This document shows positions 49,661 through 54,004 of a stretch of 54,004 nucleotides of DNA, piece after piece. Within the stretch, counting starts at the first letter, position 1. Every line of letters begins with the position of its first letter. The translations under genes and the position numbers were made by a program. The stretch covers positions 1 through 54,004 of the forward strand of contig MLAK01000718.1 of NCBI GenBank assembly GCA_001839685.1. Reading direction: 5' to 3'. Source of the DNA: Tritrichomonas foetus. Taxonomy: Eukaryota; Parabasalia; Tritrichomonadida; Tritrichomonadidae. The notes below the pieces were generated by a model. That model saw nothing but the letters and a program-made list of their open reading frames with translations. It was not told the origin of the DNA and ran no database searches.

Positions 49661-50190
49661 AAAGGCTATTTAGAATTCTCACATGTTCCTAATAGTTCAA
49701 CAGCAGAAGATGAAATAAAACTGAAAGCTTTTCCAATAGTGTTGGAGTGTGGTGGGAATGTAGTTGAAATCTATGATGATTTCGTTTATTTTAACTATCC
49801 AATCGCGTTAGGAACTCAAGAGATATATAGTGATAATGATCGTCTTATGATAAAAGTTGAGAGAATGAAGATAGACTCACCAACTACTTAAGTTAGTGGA
49901 TCACTCGTCAAAGGCGCAGATAAGAAGTATTCGACTAAAGAATATGTTGATCAACAATCGGGAGGAGAAGTTGATCCTTCTCAGTTTGCAACGAAGACTG
50001 ACCTTGAAGAATGTGTGAAGACCATGGATATCAAAACAGAAGGATATATCTGTCTCATGCGAGGAAACAACCAAATAGTTTTAAGACCTTCAGGCATTGG
50101 AACCAGTCATGATGCTCAGAGTGTAGAAATCATCAAAGATAGGATACTTGTTAAAGGAAATATGTGTACTGAAACAAAAAAAAAAAAAAA
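49661..50190 (+). pseudogene. Broken fibre-like protein fragment
   Basis: One frame is coding-like from 49661 to the poly(A) tract at 50177-50190. It is open except for a TAA at 49889-49891. It lacks a start and a normal stop. It has repeats of the type IVLRPSGI...DRILVKGN and FVYFNYPIALG, plus KKYSTKEYVDQQSGG and FATKTDLEECV. These recall repeated beta-strand shafts and short coiled stretches of fibre or tail proteins. A link to Maverick/Polinton elements, abundant in trichomonads, is speculation. The piece ends where a GC-rich repeat begins. Confidence 0.45.
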
Positions 50191-50230
50191 CTCACTCTCC
50201 CTCCCACGCGCTGCGCGCCCTCCCGGTCGG
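50191..50230 (+). repeat. GC-rich 40-bp dispersed repeat, copy A
   Basis: This 40-bp block is strikingly GC-rich in an otherwise AT-rich window. It begins CTCACTCTC and contains the dyad CGCGC-T-GCGCG. A second copy at 50726-50765 matches 36 of 40 bases. Both follow an A run. Confidence 0.7.
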
Positions 50231-50417
50231 TTCGTCTATTAAATGAAAACTTTATATATAAAACTTTACTGAACCAGTGATCCAGTGAACCAGCTGGATC
50301 AATTTCATTCGAGGGGTCTAACTAAAAAAATTATTTACCGTTCTTTATATAGGGTTCTTTATTATATAACATTATTATATAAAGTCTTCTTATATAAGGA
50401 AGTTTGATAAAAGAAAA

Positions 50418-50564
50418 AAAACGAGTAGCCTCTTTCTATCGAACTTAGGTGGAATAGAAATAACAAATGATTCATATTTGGATCTAACATCTCGACAAAT
50501 CAAATTGAAATCAGATTTAGTTTTTGTTGAAGGCGTCATTAAGAATAGCAATTCACACCGTTAG
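50418..50564 (+). pseudogene. Second fibre-like fragment
   Basis: An open stretch ending in TAG at 50562-50564 encodes GGIEITNDSYLDLTSRQ followed by IKLKSDLVFVEGVIKN. It shares its strand-turn pattern with the 49661 fragment (D.I.VKG / DLVFVEG). It probably derives from the same gene, separated by about 230 bp of non-coding DNA. Confidence 0.4.
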
Positions 50565-50568
50565 CTTT

Positions 50569-50977
50569 TTATTGATCTATGACATTTGTGAGGTGATTTA
50601 TGAGAATGATGTAAAAGTAGGAATCTATGCTTTGTGCGTTGGCAGTGTCATAAGATGTTTTTTGAATATCGGTGATGATAATATGCATGTTGAGATCTGA
50701 TGTTGTATGTTTTATAAGACAAAAACTCACTCTCACTCCCACGCGCTCCGCGCCCTCCCTTTCGGATACATGAGTTTGTTTCAGCCGTTCTTCCAACACT
50801 AATAATTCAATAGCTTGAGCTTTGGTTGTTGATATTTTTACACTCATTTTCACAAAGGCGTAAACACCTCACATTAGATTTTGCGACATTGAGGCCGAGC
50901 TCGGGATAATGAGACACGATTCCTTTAAAATTTGCTCCGTCAAATCTCATTGATGCTCTTCCAGGTTTTACGTTCCA
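50569..50977 (-). pseudogene. Minus-strand fibre-like fragment with frameshift and repeat insertion
   Basis: From 50977 the minus strand reads coding-like WNVKPGRASMRFDGANF then KGIVSHYPELGLNVAKS. Near 50870-50900 coding sense passes to another frame, VKISTTKAQAIELLVLEERLKQTH, down to about 50766. It is then interrupted by the GC-rich repeat and ends in LNMHIIITDIQKTSYD and a TAA near 50569. It is a broken gene piece in opposite orientation to its plus-strand neighbours. Confidence 0.4.
50726..50765 (+). repeat. GC-rich 40-bp dispersed repeat, copy B
   Basis: It matches copy A at 36 of 40 positions. Changes are at unit positions 10, 23, 35 and 36. The dyad becomes CGCG-CTC-CGCG, so a hairpin is still possible. 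It sits inside the minus-strand coding fragment, which suggests it moved there. Confidence 0.7.
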
Positions 50978-51222
50978 TCAAAAGAAAATTATATGCGTTT
51001 ATTTGAGCTTGAAATAACTGTGATCGTCGATCATAGAATTTTGTTTAAAACCACGATGACTGAGCAGACAGCCAAATGTTCAAAAAACATTCAAAAAAGG
51101 TTTTTCTAATATGTTTCCTATAGCGCTTCATACGTAATTGAAATGATTTTGATAACTTTGAAATAAAATAAACTGGATGTAACAAATCAGATTCGAACAG
51201 ATCTTGTGAATTATTCATAGAA

Positions 51223-52133
51223 ATGAATGGGAATGACAGAATCAATCAAGTTATTACACAATTACGTAGCCAAGGATTTTCATATAGACAAATAAAAACC
51301 ATCCGTCATGTTGGGACAGATCGAATTCATGATGTTTTAACCAGAAATCATCAAAACATTGGTTGAGGAAGGCTAAAAAAATCAATGCTGTTATTATTAG
51401 TTATGTCGATGCCAATACATAAGAAAGCCCCTATCTTTCAAAAGTTGACTTGGCCAAGAAAGTTTAATTAAGTTTGAATATCAAAATTTGTCGGAAAACT
51501 GTCCTCAATATCACATTAGATTTGAATTACAATTTCCGCCAAAATTCATAATTGCCAGAAAACAAAAAATTCAAAGATTAAATTTTGTTCAAAACGCAGT
51601 TGAAAATATAATTAACGAAAAAATTATATCTTCAAACGAAGCGCGGTTCGCGAAAACACCTGATAACCGCTGGTGCTATATAAAAAAAGACAGTGGAATG
51701 ACGGATGTCTTGAAAAACACAAAAAATTTTGCAGTAGCGTCATGGTGTGGGGTTGCATAGGCGAAAATCTATGAAATTAATTTTTTCGTTGATCCAATAA
51801 TATGAATTCATTAGAATATATTACCTTAATCAAAAATTCTTCAATAATTCCCCAATGAGACCAATTATTCCAAAAGAATGATAGAATGTACCAGCAAGAA
51901 AGGGCGCTTTGCCACACTTTCATTTTTCCGATATATTCGTGTTGTTCCTGGGTGGTCCACCAACTCGCTGGATCTTAATCCGATTGAGATAGTTTGGGCT
52001 ATCATTGAAAGAAGACTTAAAGCTCAAAAATTTTAAATCATCAAGAATTAATTTACGATATAGTCTGTATTGGGAATAATATTGGAATCATCAATAATCT
52101 AGTGCACAATTTTCCGGGTCGAATTGAATTATG
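51223..52133 (+). mobile_element. Decayed Tc1/mariner-type transposase
   Basis: The start ATG (51223) opens a helix-turn-helix stretch (INQVITQLRSQGFSYRQIK) that meets a TGA near 51364. Later frames carry SNEARFAKTPDNRWCYIKK (first catalytic Asp changed to Asn), VMVWGCIGEN after a frameshift near 51745, then LDLNPIEIVWAIIERRL at about 51970-52020, the hallmark of Tc1/mariner enzymes. It ends with a helix, LVHNFPGRIEL. Multiple stops and frameshifts make it non-functional. No terminal inverted repeats were found by eye. Confidence 0.7.
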
Positions 52134-52137
52134 AAAC

Positions 52138-52380
52138 ATGTTAACGGCTGCTCAATTTCTCATGTATTCCTACCTGTACCTATCGTCTCATCAAAAGCAC
52201 GCAAAGAATTTTCTATCAGAGCAAATTGTCAGTCATCTATTTACCGAAGAAGAAGATAAAATAATTGTTGATTTTTTTCGAACCAAAATCCTCATGCAAG
52301 GTGATGGAAAATTATTCAACGCACTAATTTCCCATGAATTGGAGCAAATGATTGAAAACATTTTAAATTTAATTAGGTGA
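52138..52380 (+). pseudogene. Hypothetical ORF, part of a diverged duplication
   Basis: An 80-aa frame (MLTAAQFLMYSYLYLSSHQK... ending IENILNLIR) partly resembles pieces at 52815-53172, which end KILHLIRH. It may be the C-terminal end of a repeated gene family. No domain is recognised. Confidence 0.3.
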
Positions 52381-52814
52381 ACTTGTTTCATCTTTTTTAT
52401 ATTAATAAACGAAATCGGAAATAAACCAGGTTTACTTTTCATTGCTTTATGCAATGTCATATTCAATTTTATTCGGTTTTCCATCTTTCCACTTTTCCGT
52501 TTTTTCATTTAAACACGAATCTGATTTTTTATTTCCAGTTTTCTGTCCGTATATTCAATATACTGTCCTGATAATGAGATGATGGCTAAAGTAAACATGT
52601 CTTTTCCCTAATTTCATAAATTGAAATGATCAATAATAAAGTTGTAACTAAAAACTATGGACGAAAGTTAAAGCATTAACGAATATTTTTGCCTTTGTAA
52701 TCATACCCTAATCATGCTTTTAAATTATATTTTATATAAATGTTACAAAACACTCAATTTAATTAAAATTACATGACCGTTCCTAATAAATTCGAATTCT
52801 TTTTTTGTCATTTG

Positions 52815-53172
52815 GTTGTTCATCAAAATTTGATGTATTCCTATAGTGTCTTACATTTTTCCATAAATTTTATCGATTCCAGGTCAAAGAACTCCGTTAG
52901 ATTCAAATTGAGATATTATTCCACAGTGTCAAAAAGCACCTACCACATTTTTATAAGTTGTAGCTTTTTTATATGAATCTGAAGTGCAAATAACTTGTTT
53001 CATTTGTTTATTCATCACGGTATTTTTAGGAAAACGAGTATTATTCAAAATGGATTTTTTATTCCAAAGAGTCATACGTCACACATTTGGCACTGATCAG
53101 AAGATTATAACTGAGTTACAATTCCGTTTTGAGAGAATGACGACAAAAATTCTTCACTTGATTAGACATTAA
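52815..53172 (+). pseudogene. Second, more decayed copy of the 52138-52380 sequence
   Basis: QNLMYSYSVLH near 52825 parallels QFLMYSYLYLS near 52155. The stretch FLFQRVIRHTFGTDQKII near 53060 loosely parallels FLSEQIVSHLFTEEEDKII, and both end in IL.LIR. Frame breaks lie between them. Low certainty. Confidence 0.25.
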
Positions 53173-53700
53173 ATCCATCCATGATTAAAATTGCAGGTCC
53201 ATCGTAATTGAATTGTTAGCGACTTATATTTGTTTCCAGAGCAAAAGAATGTTTGCCCATTCCATAAATACTTCGGCATTGATGTATCCATTTTCAGTTC
53301 TGGTATAATGAACATGATCTGGGGTGAAACCATTGAGTTAAAGTTCAGCTTCTATAGTTTCTCTTGGCAAAATCACAAGAGGCTTGATGCAATCGCCATT
53401 AACGTATATTCCGCCAAGAAGGATAGTCCTTTTACAGTTCTTATCTATTGTTGACTATTTTGGTAATGCTTTGGTACAGCACAATTGTATTCACGCGCAT
53501 CTTGGTAATCCTGGAAACCACTTTCGTCAATGTTCACAACAAAAACAGATGGAACCATAAATTTTAATTTTTCAGCCAATTCTTCAAAACATTCTTCTTG
53601 ATTACTTGGCTGGCAAAATACTCTATCAGACTCCATACGAACCCATCTAACAACATTAAATAGTAATTCACCATTTGTATGAATCCAATTTATTAGTAGT
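53160..53700 (-). mobile_element. Decayed DDE-superfamily (pogo/Tigger-like) transposase
   Basis: Minus-strand pieces in sequence are RVFCQPSNQEECFEELAEK with VFVVNIDESGFQDY (first Asp), RTILLGGIYVNGDCIKPLV with ILPRETIEAEL, FTPDHVHYTRTENGYINAEVF, and finally YDGPAILIMDGF (second Asp). The order matches the DDE_1 transposase core, but stops and frameshifts separate the pieces and the ends are missing. It is a remnant, not an active element. Confidence 0.65.
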
Positions 53701-53702
53701 TA

Positions 53703-53816
53703 TCATAGGATGTGGAAATGGTACCCACCCCAAAAATGAAAAATTTCCCGTCTCACCTATCGTTCGCCGCGAAATCTGCCAAAATTTTTGACTAGTACCA
53801 TTTCCACATCCTATGA
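53703..53816. repeat. 114-bp foldback (MITE-like) element
   Basis: TCATAGGATGTGGAAATGGTAC (53703-53724) and its exact reverse complement (53795-53816) form 22-bp perfect arms around a 70-bp centre. Outside the arms the pairing continues with one mismatch for a few bases. No clear target-site duplication is visible. Confidence 0.7.
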
Positions 53817-54004
53817 CAAATAAATGGTAAAAATAAATGACACGTCACTGACCCCATTCACATTCTCACTGATGACCTCATCAACCAAAAAATAAATGAC
53901 ATCATCCACCAACACCCACCCATTGGTGTTTTTAAATCACCTGACAAAAATTCGCTCAGTTTTGAAAATAATTTTTTATTTTTTTCTGTATATAAAATGG
54001 TATC
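53817..54004. other. Repeat-rich end of window
   Basis: No gene is seen. AATAAATGACA-like strings recur (53836, 53891). AACACC...GGTGTT around 53919-53940 can fold. The window ends here, so any larger repeat is cut. Confidence 0.4.

Noticed and set aside
50726..50765. GC-rich block read as a CRISPR or tRNA fragment
   Set aside because: There are only two copies, with no regular spacers and no cloverleaf pairing. It is better described as a dispersed repeat.

Overview
This window looks like nuclear DNA of a trichomonad (parabasalid) protist, most likely Tritrichomonas or a close relative. The reasons are very AT-rich intergenic DNA, long intronless genes on both strands, large multipass membrane proteins with cyclase domains, a small R2R3-type Myb factor, a short bacterial-type phosphofructokinase, and decayed DNA transposons. 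The species call is inference. One isolated N (33601) and a 120-base N gap (41032-41151) show it is a draft assembly.

Layout. 1-14010: two paralogous multipass cyclase-family proteins (484-5106, and 9433-14010 broken by an in-frame TGA) flank a thioredoxin-fold protein and a coiled-coil protein. 14011-32796: housekeeping and signalling genes, namely a TREX-2 type PCI protein, a phosphofructokinase-like protein, a Myb factor, a STE20-type kinase, a RasGAP-like protein, an N-terminal methyltransferase (NTMT1 type), a CARMIL-like LRR protein, a ketopantoate-reductase-like enzyme, an ARM-like protein and RAD51. 34631-49177: a Lys-rich protein with a C2-like end, a VPS9 protein, two pseudokinases around a 19-bp tandem array, a WD40/solenoid protein, a tetraspanin and an acylated Arf-like GTPase. 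49178-54004: gene-poor DNA with fragments of a fibre-like protein, a dead Tc1/mariner-type transposase, a dead DDE transposase, a GC-rich 40-bp dispersed repeat and a 114-bp foldback element.

Two themes stand out. First, many recognisable enzyme folds have lost catalytic residues: the cyclase-like paralogue, the phosphofructokinase, two kinases, the GTPase G4 motif and the thioredoxin-fold protein. Second, a sense-oriented motif close to GAAAAAGTT lies about 20-90 bp upstream of the ATG of nine genes. It is a good candidate core promoter element and it supports several ATG choices. Perfect inverted repeats with 10-13 bp arms also occur in three upstream regions.

Many reading frames open at TTG or GTG. 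For a eukaryote I moved these starts to the first plausible ATG and say so in each entry. No tRNA, rRNA, CRISPR array or canonical trichomonad intron was recognised by eye.
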